Assembly: GCA_030145005.1 (NCBI GenBank)
Contig: JAQYWJ010000026.1
Coordinates: 1-16,845, forward strand
Source of the DNA: Desulfobacter sp.
GTDB taxonomy: Bacteria > Desulfobacterota > Desulfobacteria > Desulfobacterales > Desulfobacteraceae
Length of the DNA: 16,845 bases
Direction: 5' to 3'
Below the pieces are notes generated by a model that worked only from the letters and a program-made list of their open reading frames with translations, did not search any database and had not been told where the DNA came from. A program made the translations under genes and the position numbers. Below are positions 1 through 6,588 of the stretch, piece by piece (position 1 is the first letter of the stretch; each line of letters opens with the position of its first letter).

Positions 1-486
1 GGGCAATTGTCACAGATGGGCATCAAACAATGTATTACCAGTTTTTATGATCCGTACAAAAAGGTGGCCGCAAGAATCAAACGCATGGCTGAGCCGGGCA
101 AACCCATGCTCAAACCCATGCTCAAACCCATGCTCAAACTCATGGATCCGGGCATGGACCGCAAGGCAAAAATTATCCGCAGTATGGCACAATTTCTCAA
201 ACCTCTTGGCATGGACCTTTTTCTATGCTGTGAGAAAGAACTGATGGACGCAGCCGGATTACAGGCATATGCATCCCCTAACGCCTGCATCAACGGGCAC
301 CTCTACAAATCCTTGTTCGGCGGAAAACCGGAAACCCGCAAAGATTATGGACAACGGCATAAAAAGGGCTGTCAATGCACAAGATCCTTTGACATTGGCT
401 CTTATGAAGACCATCCTTGTTTCCACAACTGCCTTTTCTGCTATGCCAGGACGGGCCTTGACATCACAAAACCGGCCATGGGCTGA
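1..486 (+). CDS. DUF1848 family protein, 3' part (5' end outside window)
   Basis: The reading frame is open to the left edge, so this is the C-terminal ~161 codons of a gene; whole DUF1848 proteins are roughly 300 residues. The family is usually described as radical-SAM-like and its function is unknown. The diagnostic C-terminal cysteine cluster is visible near the end: CQC, then FDIGSY, then C-x3-C-x2-CYA (cysteines at about 122, 124, 138, 142 and 145 counted from base 7). An in-frame 12-bp tandem repeat gives KPML three times plus a degenerate fourth unit at about residues 32-47. The stop at 484-486 lies 22 nt before the dus start, so the two are probably cotranscribed. Family assignment is fairly sure from the cysteine pattern; the substrate is unknown. 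Confidence 0.8.
   Translation, partial: GQLSQMGIKQCITSFYDPYKKVAARIKRMAEPGKPMLKPMLKPMLKLMDPGMDRKAKIIRSMAQFLKPLGMDLFLCCEKELMDAAGLQAYASPNACINGHLYKSLFGGKPETRKDYGQRHKKGCQCTRSFDIGSYEDHPCFHNCLFCYARTGLDITKPAMG
100..144 (+). repeat. 12-bp in-frame tandem repeat (KPML units)
   Basis: The unit aaacccatgctc occurs perfectly at 100-111, 112-123 and 124-135, followed by a degenerate unit at 136-144. It encodes KPML repeated in the DUF1848 protein. The length is a multiple of three, so copy-number slippage would keep the frame. Confidence 0.9.
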
Positions 487-508
487 CCCAATCCAAATAA
501 AACAAAAT

Positions 509-1477
509 ATGAAAATAAAAGACTTAGAGATTAACGGCATCACCTTTCTGGCGCCCTTGGCCGGGATTACCAATCTGCCCTTCAGGCAACTGGTAAAGGC
601 GTGTGGGTGCGCAGTAGTATGCTCGGAGATGATCAGTGCCAAGGGCATCTTTTACAATGCCGAGAAAACCATGACCCTGCTTAAGTCACAAGAAGATGAG
701 CGACCGTTGTCTGTACAGATTTTCGGTTCAGATCCGGTGTCCATGGGACAGGCTGCAGCGTTTATCAATGATCTTGGCACAGCGGATATCATTGACATCA
801 ATTTGGGGTGCAGTGTCAGAAAAGTGGTCAAACAAGGGGCCGGTGTTGCGCTAATGAAGGATCCGGCACTTGCCCGAAAAATTTTAAAGGCTGTCAGGGA
901 TGCCACATCCCTTCCCTTTACCATAAAAATACGCAGCGGGTGGGATGCCTCCGGGGATCAGGCCGTGAATCTGGCAAAGATCGCCGAAGACCATGGCGTC
1001 GACGCCATCGCCTTTCATCCGAGAACAGCTGCTCAGGGATTCAGGGGAAAAGCGGACTGGCAGCTGATTGCACGACTTAAACAGGCCATCCGTATTCCCG
1101 TGATCGGAAACGGGGATATTATTACCCCCCAGGACGCAGGAAAAATGCTTTCCCAGACCGGTTGTGACGCCGTCATGGTGGGAAGAGCAGCCATGGCCAA
1201 TCCGTTCATCCTTTCACAGATCGAACAGTATGTGACCCATGGCACATTCACCCGTCCTGAGCCTTGGGCCATCTTCAGAAAAATGGAAGCGCTGACCCAT
1301 GGGTATGTATCCTATTTCGGGGAAATCACGGCATGCAGGATGCTTCGGGGGCGGCTTGCATGGTTTATCCGGGGATTTCCCGGTGCCGCTGCGTTCCGCC
1401 GGGAATTATCCACCCTTGCAAGCAGTGCCCATGCCCTTGAGATGATCCGGGATTTTGAGGCAGGCCTCAAGGCTTAA
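509..1477 (+). CDS. dusB: tRNA-dihydrouridine synthase (DusB-like)
   Basis: This is an FMN- and NADPH-dependent enzyme that reduces uridine to dihydrouridine in the tRNA D-loop. The 322 residues match the usual length. Visible motifs: APLAGITNLPFR (15-26), EMISAKG (40-46), VQIFGSDP (69-76), the catalytic loop DINLGCSVRKV (96-106) with Cys101, KIRSGW (140-145), FHPRTAAQG (169-177), GNGDI (200-204) and VGRAAMANP (224-232), giving the TIM-barrel flavin site in order. The proline that normally follows the catalytic Cys (NxGCP) is serine here. The ATG at 509 is chosen because conserved homology begins there; the frame is open upstream only as a shadow of the DUF1848 gene. No strong Shine-Dalgarno is seen, so coupling to the upstream gene is likely. 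The family is certain; the DusB subtype is likely. Confidence 0.93.
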   Translation: MKIKDLEINGITFLAPLAGITNLPFRQLVKACGCAVVCSEMISAKGIFYNAEKTMTLLKSQEDERPLSVQIFGSDPVSMGQAAAFINDLGTADIIDINLGCSVRKVVKQGAGVALMKDPALARKILKAVRDATSLPFTIKIRSGWDASGDQAVNLAKIAEDHGVDAIAFHPRTAAQGFRGKADWQLIARLKQAIRIPVIGNGDIITPQDAGKMLSQTGCDAVMVGRAAMANPFILSQIEQYVTHGTFTRPEPWAIFRKMEALTHGYVSYFGEITACRMLRGRLAWFIRGFPGAAAFRRELSTLASSAHALEMIRDFEAGLKA

Positions 1478-1554
1478 GAGCCTGTTTAAAAATTGATAAA
1501 TCGGCTGCAGTCTCATGAGATTCCGCTTCGACCCCTTAATTTTTAAACAGGCTC
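1478..1554. repeat. 77-bp inverted-repeat element, MITE-like, abutting dusB stop
   Basis: A perfect 17-bp inverted repeat: GAGCCTGTTTAAAAATT at 1478-1494 and its complement at 1538-1554, with a 43-nt centre. The trinucleotide TAA flanks both sides (1475-1477 and 1555-1557); the left copy is the dusB stop codon. Terminal inverted repeats plus a 3-bp flanking duplication of TNA type resemble a non-autonomous IS5-like miniature element. It could also act as an RNA hairpin at the end of the dusB message, but no T-tract follows the right arm. Confidence 0.6.
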
Positions 1555-1560
1555 TAAGGC

Positions 1561-1696
1561 CACCTCTAATAATTGCTTTTTAACTATGGTTTTTTCGTTG
1601 CAACAAAGCCTCAATCCTCCAAATATTCAATATATTCATACTGTTAAGATTTTATTGTGCCTCAAGCTCAAACCAAAATTCTAATTATTAGAGGTG
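1561..1696. repeat. 136-bp inverted-repeat element overlapping the queF 3' end
   Basis: A perfect 14-bp inverted repeat, CACCTCTAATAATT at 1561-1574 and its complement at 1683-1696, encloses 108 bp of AT-rich DNA. Past one mismatch, two further bases pair on the outer side. The right arm encodes the last four residues of QueF (TSNN) and the first base of its stop codon. It lies only 6 bp from the preceding 77-bp element. The loop is too long for an ordinary terminator, so a miniature mobile element is the better guess. No clear target duplication is seen. Confidence 0.5.
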
Positions 1697-2094
1697 CCCT
1701 TGATATATTCGGCAGATCCCACGGACGAAATTCCGCCGCGCGGAGTGAATTCGCCTGTCACTTTCATGTAAAGGGGATTTATCACAGAGACCAGATCGTC
1801 CAGAATTTTATTCACCACATGCTCATAAAACATTCCGACGTTCCTGTACTGCATCAGATAATATTTCAGTGATTTCAACTCCACCAGATGGGCAGCCGGC
1901 CGATACTCAATAATGATGGTCCCGTTATCGGGCAACCCTGTCATGGGGCAGACCGAAGTGTATTCGGGCTGGGTGATTTTAATATCAATGCTGCGTTTGG
2001 ACTTATATGCATATTCAATGGGTTCCAGCAGATCCGATGTAATAACATCAGCCGTATCCACTGTAAAGGGGGGGGCGTAGTGCTTGTTTTTCAT
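1681..2094 (-). CDS. queF: NADPH-dependent 7-cyano-7-deazaguanine (preQ0) reductase, QueF
   Basis: The enzyme reduces the nitrile of preQ0 to the aminomethyl group of preQ1, a cytoplasmic step in queuosine tRNA modification. The 137 residues match the short unimodular QueF form. Motifs: YTSVCPMTGLPD (45-56) with nucleophile Cys49 and Asp56, the QueF motif ELKSLKYY (72-79), FYEHVVN (89-95) and TPRGGIS (117-123). The C-terminal TSNN and the stop derive from the arm of an inverted-repeat element, so the natural end may have been replaced. The message stands alone. I searched the upstream strand for a preQ1 riboswitch and found no convincing one. The Shine-Dalgarno is weak (AAAGAAAG). Confidence 0.95.
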   Translation of the reverse strand: MKNKHYAPPFTVDTADVITSDLLEPIEYAYKSKRSIDIKITQPEYTSVCPMTGLPDNGTIIIEYRPAAHLVELKSLKYYLMQYRNVGMFYEHVVNKILDDLVSVINPLYMKVTGEFTPRGGISSVGSAEYIKGTSNN

Positions 2095-2310
2095 TTACAA
2101 TCTTTCTTTATATTTTTTCACAATTCTTTACAATTTTTACCCGAAAATTATCTCCTAACGGGTTGCCAATCCTTCTGAAATTATGGTAACATACACCATG
2201 GAAGTATTCAATATGCTTTGAAACAGACTGCTGGCGGCAAGCTTGCTTTTGATAAACATTTGATAGAGAATATCCGGTTGTACAATATTAGTAAGTTGTT
2301 AAAAATTTTC

Positions 2311-2339
2311 TTGACAAGCGGCTTGAAAAATTAGATAAA
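2311..2339 (+). promoter_or_regulatory. candidate sigma70 promoter for the 2508 gene
   Basis: A perfect -35 box TTGACA at 2311-2316, a 17-bp spacer, and GATAAA at 2334-2339 as the -10 box. It would give a leader of about 160 nt before the ATG at 2508. Confidence 0.5.
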
Positions 2340-2457
2340 GGCGCCTGCGATCTGTCTAAAGAAAAATTGTGTTATTAAATCCTTATTATTGCACGCATTT
2401 GTTGATTAAGGAAGACTAAGGCAACTCCCAAGCCGATAAGATTTTATACATGCGGCA

Positions 2458-2487
2458 TAAGGAGAATAAGGAGAATTAAGGAGAATC
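2458..2487 (+). repeat. tandem TAAGGAGAAT purine-rich repeats
   Basis: Three consecutive copies of TAAGGAGAA(T) (2458-2466, 2467-2476, 2477-2487) lie 20-50 nt before the start codon of the next gene. Each contains a Shine-Dalgarno core AGGAG, but the one at proper distance for the ATG is AAGAGG ending at 2500. They could be slippage repeats or ribosome standby sites. Confidence 0.6.
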
Positions 2488-2507
2488 AAAGAGAAAGAGG
2501 TTATTAT

Positions 2508-3305
2508 ATGAACGATTTTTTACAGAGCCTTCGTAACGGCCAGGCCGAAAAGCCGAGAACACCTAAAACAAGAAAGAATTTTGACAATTCGTACTATTCA
2601 AACACATCCAGGTTCAATTCATATGGGGGAAGCGGCTATCCCAGTAACAACAGATCCCCGCAAATGAAACGCCCCATGTCTTCAGGAATGCCCCAGGCAC
2701 CCGGTAACCAGATGCCTGAAGATCCCAATACCGTTCTTTTAGCGGATGTCTTGGATAATTTAGGCACTCAGGTTGATATTCTGATTAAAAACCAGGAATA
2801 TATGATTACGATTCAGGAAAGAACTGCGGACCTTCTCCAGCGCCAGGCTGACGCCATTGAGATCATCATGGACCGTCTGAATCTTTCCCAGGACCAGGAG
2901 ATGGATATCGCCCCGACGTTTGAGCATCATTACGTATCGTCCCAGGCCCCGGATGAAGAAGAAATTGACGGCACTGTGGAAGATCTGCTCAAAGCGGAAA
3001 TGGCCGAGGAAGAACGCCGGAAAGCAACAACCCAAAACACCAACCAAAACACCAATCAAGACACCAATATTGTAAAAAAACGCAGAAAGATTGTTGCATC
3101 ACCCTCTCCGGCAGAATCATCATCCGGGGAAACCGTGGAACTGATGTCCAGAGAAGAGATCATGGATATCATCAACTCCATGCGGGAACAAGGTGCCACC
3201 TATGATCAGGTTGCCAAGCAGCTCATAGATCTTGGACAGCCAACCTTTTCCGGCCGTGGCGAATGGCATGCCCAGACCATCCACAGGCTGTGCAGCAACA
3301 AATAG
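2508..3305 (+). CDS. uncharacterised protein: disordered N-terminus, helical middle, recombinase-like C-terminal segment
   Basis: 265 residues, not assigned to a named family. Residues 1-72 are low-complexity and rich in Asn, Ser, Gly, Arg and Pro. Residues 75-126 form a predicted amphipathic, possibly coiled-coil helix with many Gln, Leu and Ile. Residues 150-172 are acidic. Residues 176-187 are QNTN/QNTN/QDTN, encoded by a 12-bp repeat, followed by the basic run KKRRK (190-194). Residues 214-262 (SREEIMDII...) contain TYDQVAKQLIDLG followed by TFSGRGEWHAQTIHRLC. That segment resembles the LN-x2-G-x2-T-x2-G-x2-W-x4-V-x-R pattern of the Recombinase domain of large serine recombinases, but no catalytic resolvase domain is present. 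Start chosen from AAGAGG 7 nt upstream. It has its own promoter and terminator, so it is monocistronic. A DNA- or RNA-binding role is a guess. Confidence 0.8.
   Translation: MNDFLQSLRNGQAEKPRTPKTRKNFDNSYYSNTSRFNSYGGSGYPSNNRSPQMKRPMSSGMPQAPGNQMPEDPNTVLLADVLDNLGTQVDILIKNQEYMITIQERTADLLQRQADAIEIIMDRLNLSQDQEMDIAPTFEHHYVSSQAPDEEEIDGTVEDLLKAEMAEEERRKATTQNTNQNTNQDTNIVKKRRKIVASPSPAESSSGETVELMSREEIMDIINSMREQGATYDQVAKQLIDLGQPTFSGRGEWHAQTIHRLCSNK
3033..3068 (+). repeat. 12-bp in-frame tandem repeat (QNTN units)
   Basis: Three near-identical 12-bp units (CAAAACACCAAC, CAAAACACCAAT, CAAGACACCAAT) encode Q-N/D-T-N linker repeats in the 2508 gene. Confidence 0.85.
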
Positions 3306-3339
3306 CAACTGCCATTAAAAATAACAAAGATATAAAAAC

Positions 3340-3370
3340 CGGCCGGATTTATTCCGGCCGATTATTTTTA
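3340..3370 (+). terminator. intrinsic terminator after the 2508 gene
   Basis: The stem CGGCCGGA (3340-3347) pairs with TCCGGCCG (3353-3360) around a 5-nt loop and is followed by ATTATTTTTA. It lies 34 nt after the stop. A-rich sequence before the stem means it could also work on the opposite strand for the convergent HNH gene. Confidence 0.85.
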
Positions 3371-3372
3371 TC

Positions 3373-3517
3373 ACTCGATCATCAAGTTTTTAGGAAATTT
3401 GTTCAAATTCAAGGCGGAAACAATTTTTAACCGGATGAATATACAACATATTTTGAGGATTAAAAATTTTTTCCAACGCCGAAGTTGGGCAAATTAACAA
3501 AAACTTGATCATCGAGT
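3373..3517. repeat. 145-bp long imperfect palindromic element, MITE-like, overlapping the HNH gene end
   Basis: The terminal arms ACTCGATCATCAAGTTTTT (3373-3391) and its complement at 3499-3517 are 19 bp with one mismatch. Inside, a second imperfect arm pair continues the fold (AATTTG..CAA.TTC.. GGCG.. AATTTTTAA), so nearly the whole element could form one long hairpin. ATC directly flanks both ends (3370-3372 and 3518-3520), compatible with a 3-bp target duplication. The right arm provides the last two codons and the stop of the HNH gene. Confidence 0.65.
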
Positions 3518-3817
3518 ATCAGCCCGTAGCCGTTCTATATATTCATCCCACTCCGCCGGCAACATGCGTTGTTTTTGAGTATTACACGCCTTGCAGCATG
3601 GCACCAGGTTAAATTTCTCAGAGCGCCCTCCCCGGGAAAGGGGAATCACATGATCCATGGTCAGTTCTTTGGGGGAGAATTTTTCTCCACAATAGTGACA
3701 TATCCCGGACGATCGTTTTCGCTTCCACCACTGACTGGCCCGAAGCTGCCTGGCCTTGGCCCGTTCCTTTTTCAGTGCAGCATCGTCGGGAAAAGAAAAG
3801 AATTGTATGTCTCTCAT
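3509..3817 (-). CDS. small HNH endonuclease-like protein
   Basis: 102 residues. A basic N-terminal helix (16-37) precedes a compact HNH zinc/nuclease fold: CHYC (40-43), MDHVIPLSRGG (54-64) with the metal-binding Asp-His, Asn70, and CCKACN (74-79) giving the second CxxC. This is the HNN-type arrangement of stand-alone HNH proteins. The target is unknown; it may be a homing-type or general nuclease, or a structural relative. The last residues TR and the TGA stop lie in the arm of a palindromic element, so the original C-terminus may be altered. No operon partner; era lies 115 bp upstream on the same strand, separated by an inverted repeat. Confidence 0.85.
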   Translation of the reverse strand: MRDIQFFSFPDDAALKKERAKARQLRASQWWKRKRSSGICHYCGEKFSPKELTMDHVIPLSRGGRSEKFNLVPCCKACNTQKQRMLPAEWDEYIERLRADTR

Positions 3818-3857
3818 ATCGTCTGTATTTAATACTTAATATCTGCGTGGAAATCCT

Positions 3858-3931
3858 GTGTTTGGACGAAAAGCTGCCCAGATGCAAATTTTTCTGCAAC
3901 GCAGCAGATGGGTGACTTTCCGTTCAAACAC
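3858..3931. repeat. 74-bp imperfect inverted repeat 1 nt after era stop
   Basis: The arms are 3858-3880 and 3909-3931 (23 nt each, 18 complementary positions). In the era sense strand the structure begins GTGTTTG one nucleotide after the TAA stop and encloses a smaller hairpin (CTGC/GCAG) followed by AAAAATTT. It may work as a transcript-end hairpin for the hisI-era operon, or be a decayed miniature element. No target duplication is seen. Confidence 0.5.
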
Positions 3932-3932
3932 T

Positions 3933-4817
3933 TTAATATCCAAACTCACTGAGGTGTCTTTTATTGGAAACCCAGTCCCGGGTCACCTTGACAAACAGCT
4001 TAAGCAGCACCTTGCTGCCCAGCATCTGTTCAATATCTTTCCGGGCGTTTGATCCGATACGCTTGAGCATGCTCCCGTTTTTCCCAATGACAATGCCCTT
4101 TTGGGAATCACGCACCAGATGGATGCTGGCATGAATTACGATCAGCTTTTTTTCCACCTCAAAGGCATCCACAGTAACAGCGGATGAATAGGGGATCTCC
4201 ATACCGGTGAGCCTGAACACTTTTTCCCGGATAATTTCGCTGACCATATATTTTTCGGAAACATCGGTGAAGGTCTCCTCGGGATAGAGGGGCGGTCCCT
4301 GGGGCAGCCGGGATTCCACTTCATCAAGAAGCAGATCCACCTGGATATTTTTTCTGGCAGAGACAGGTACAATGGTTTCAAACGCGTACATATGCCTGAA
4401 CATCTCCACCTGCTCATACACAGCAGCTTTTTTGGCCAGATCAATTTTGTTCAGCGCCAGAATCACAGGCTTGCGCACGGTTTCAAACCGCTTTACGATT
4501 ATTTTTTCCGACACATAGTTCCGGGATGCCGCATCCACCATAAAAAGAATCAAATCCACATCGCCCATGGCCTGGACCGCCTGGTCCACGATTCGCTGAT
4601 TAAGCAGGGTTGTGCTTTTATGAATTCCCGGCGTATCCAGAAACACGATCTGGGAATGAGGACGATTTACAACGCCAAGTATCCGGTCCCGGGTGGTCTG
4701 GGGTTTTTTGGATGTAATTGAGATTTTCTGACCCAGAACCTGATTGAGCAGGGTGGATTTGCCGGCATTGGGCGCGCCGATAATACCCACAAACCCCGAA
4801 CGGGAGATTTTAGACAT
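3933..4817 (-). CDS. era: GTPase Era
   Basis: A ribosome-assembly GTPase that binds the 3' end of 16S rRNA in the 30S subunit. The 294 residues match the family. GTPase domain: G1 GAPNAGKS (14-21), G2 region PQTTRDR (39-45), G3 DTPG (61-64), G4 NKID (123-126), G5 SAR (153-155). C-terminal KH domain with GIVIGKNG (241-248) and LFVKVTRDW (274-282). The start codon directly follows the engB stop, and a strong GGAGGAA Shine-Dalgarno lies inside the engB 3' end. It is the last gene of the operon. Confidence 0.98.
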   Translation of the reverse strand: MSKISRSGFVGIIGAPNAGKSTLLNQVLGQKISITSKKPQTTRDRILGVVNRPHSQIVFLDTPGIHKSTTLLNQRIVDQAVQAMGDVDLILFMVDAASRNYVSEKIIVKRFETVRKPVILALNKIDLAKKAAVYEQVEMFRHMYAFETIVPVSARKNIQVDLLLDEVESRLPQGPPLYPEETFTDVSEKYMVSEIIREKVFRLTGMEIPYSSAVTVDAFEVEKKLIVIHASIHLVRDSQKGIVIGKNGSMLKRIGSNARKDIEQMLGSKVLLKLFVKVTRDWVSNKRHLSEFGY

Positions 4818-5432
4818 CTATTCTTCCTCCTGATACCAGTCAATAAGGTTGTGGATTTCATCCCATATGGTCTGGCGACCCTGGCGGGTTTTAGCCGAAA
4901 AAAGAACGATCCCGTTCCGGTCCCGGTTAAACGCTGTACAGGCTGCATCCAACTGCTTTAACTGTTTGGTTTTTGATAATTTATCCGCCTTTGTCAACAC
5001 TAGAAGACAGGGCATCTGCTTTGTTTCAAGCCAGCGGACCATATCAAGTTCCTCTTTGCCGGGGTCCCTGCGGATATCCATGAGCAGGATCAGCCCCAAC
5101 AGATTTTTGCGCGTCCCCACATAGGTTTCCACCATGGGCTGCCATTGTGCCCTGATTTTTTTGGACACCTTGGCATATCCGTATCCGGGAAGGTCCACCA
5201 GGGACAGCTCCCCCTGAGGCACATCTCCATTGACCAGAAAAAAATTAATCAGCTGGGTGCATCCGGGCCGGGAACTTGTTTTGACCATATTCTTGCGGCT
5301 GATCAAGGTATTGATTAAAGAAGATTTTCCCACATTGGATCTGCCCGCAAACGCGACTTCCGGGAAATCGTATTCCGGATAATGGGCGGGATTTACCGCA
5401 CTTTTTATAAATTCAACGGCACGGATTTTCAT
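4818..5432 (-). CDS. engB: ribosome-biogenesis GTP-binding protein EngB/YsxC
   Basis: A TRAFAC GTPase needed for 50S subunit maturation; 204 residues as expected. Motifs: G1 GRSNVGKSS (30-38), G3 DLPG within VDLPGYGYAKVS (79-90), G4 TKAD (147-150), G5 SAK (179-181). The start overlaps the aminotransferase stop by 4 nt (ATGA), implying translational coupling, and the stop touches the era start. Two ribosome-assembly GTPases thus share one message with histidine genes. Confidence 0.97.
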   Translation of the reverse strand: MKIRAVEFIKSAVNPAHYPEYDFPEVAFAGRSNVGKSSLINTLISRKNMVKTSSRPGCTQLINFFLVNGDVPQGELSLVDLPGYGYAKVSKKIRAQWQPMVETYVGTRKNLLGLILLMDIRRDPGKEELDMVRWLETKQMPCLLVLTKADKLSKTKQLKQLDAACTAFNRDRNGIVLFSAKTRQGRQTIWDEIHNLIDWYQEEE

Positions 5433-6586
5433 GCATACCTTTCCAAATAATCTTCCAGGCGGTCCATTCCGATTTTAAGATTGTCCAGAGAATTGGCATA
5501 GGAGAACCGCAAATACCCTTCACCATTGGCGCCAAAATCAATGCCCGGGGTAACCCCGATGTGTGCCTTTTCCAGGATATCAAATGCCAGGGCATAGGAA
5601 TCGGTGGAGATATGTTTGAAATTCACGAAAACATAGAAAGCCCCGGTGGGTTCCACCATAATTGAAAGCCCCATCTCTTTAAGGCGCCTGATCATAAATT
5701 TCCTGCGCTCATTATATGTATCGCGCATGGCTTGGGTTTCCTTATCAGCACCGGTCAGTGCAACAGCGCCTGCCAGCTGGGTAATGGAATTGGCACAGAT
5801 AAAGAAATTTTGCTGCAGCACCTGAAGGGCCCGGACAAATTTTGGGGGCGCAATCAGGTAGCCGAGACGAAGCCCTGTCATGGCAAACAGTTTTGAAAAA
5901 CCGTTGAGGACAAATGCCTGGTCGGTAAACTCCAAAATGGAGTGGTCTTTCCCTTCATATGTCAGACCATGGTAAATTTCATCGGAAACAATATACAGAC
6001 CATGTTCTTTGGCCACTTCAACAATTTCCTTCATCCGGGCCTCGGGGATGACGGTTCCCGTGGGATTGGACGGGGAATTGATAAAAATAGCCTTGGTTTT
6101 GGGTGTAATTTTTTCCCTGATGGCTTCGGGCGTATATATAAAACCGTTTTGCTCATGCACCTTGACAAAAACAGGTTCCCCCTGGACATACCGGATGAAA
6201 TTGGCATAGCAGGCATAATGAGGATCTGAAACGATGACCTCATCACCGGGATTCAGCAGTGCGCTGAACACCAGAAGCATGGCAGGAGATGTTCCGTTGG
6301 TTACAAGGATCTGGCCGGGGTCCACAGTTGTGCCGTAGGTGCGTTTGTGATAATCACTAATGGCCCGGCGCAGGCGAAGGTCTCCTAAGCTGTTGGTATA
6401 ACAGGTTTCGTTCTGCTCTAAGGCCTCAACACAGACCCGGTTGACGCATTCAGGCACATTAAAGTCCGGCTCACCGATCTCCATGTGAATCACGTCAATA
6501 CCCCGGGCTTCCATTTTATGGATTTTTTCCATCACGTCCATGGCAATGAACGGTTTCATCTGTTCACATCGTTTGGCCACACTCAT
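5429..6586 (-). CDS. class I/II PLP-dependent aminotransferase (AspC-like)
   Basis: A fold-type I aminotransferase of about 385 residues. Visible: EIGEPDF near the start, the substrate/PLP region TNGTSPA, SPSNPTG with the PLP-contacting Asn (174), SDEIYHGL with Asp202 and Tyr205, the Schiff-base lysine in NGFSKLFAMTGLRLGY (Lys232), and the carboxylate-binding Arg in LRFSYA (Arg360). The start at 6586 (MSVAKR) is preferred because AAGGTG sits 8 nt upstream; an upstream in-frame start at 6613 would overlap hisG by 25 nt. The exact substrate cannot be read from the sequence: aspartate, alanine or aromatic amino acids are all possible. Its position after hisG is not proof of a HisC role, and the sequence does not look like typical HisC. 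Confidence 0.92.
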   Translation of the reverse strand: MSVAKRCEQMKPFIAMDVMEKIHKMEARGIDVIHMEIGEPDFNVPECVNRVCVEALEQNETCYTNSLGDLRLRRAISDYHKRTYGTTVDPGQILVTNGTSPAMLLVFSALLNPGDEVIVSDPHYACYANFIRYVQGEPVFVKVHEQNGFIYTPEAIREKITPKTKAIFINSPSNPTGTVIPEARMKEIVEVAKEHGLYIVSDEIYHGLTYEGKDHSILEFTDQAFVLNGFSKLFAMTGLRLGYLIAPPKFVRALQVLQQNFFICANSITQLAGAVALTGADKETQAMRDTYNERRKFMIRRLKEMGLSIMVEPTGAFYVFVNFKHISTDSYALAFDILEKAHIGVTPGIDFGANGEGYLRFSYANSLDNLKIGMDRLEDYLERYA

Positions 6587-6588
6587 TT

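Larger units (their letters stand above)
2095..2507. other. 413-bp divergent intergenic region
   Basis: AT-rich DNA between divergently transcribed queF and the 2508 gene. It holds a good sigma70-type promoter (2311-2339) and purine-rich Shine-Dalgarno-like repeats (2458-2487) on the plus strand. I see no convincing ORF, RNA gene, or clear queF promoter. Confidence 0.6.

Noticed and set aside
269..508. Possible longer N-terminus for the dihydrouridine synthase
   Set aside because: The upstream frame overlaps the DUF1848 gene in another phase and shows no Dus homology; the conserved start is the ATG at 509.
1888..2178. Plus-strand open frame opposite queF
   Set aside because: Mostly antisense to queF, with no recognisable motif.
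2095..2200. preQ1 riboswitch upstream of queF
   Set aside because: The minus-strand leader lacks the recognisable preQ1 aptamer stem and A-rich tail.
3509..3817. HNH gene as part of a complete mobile intron or restriction system
   Set aside because: No intron structure, reverse transcriptase, methylase or other system partner is found nearby.
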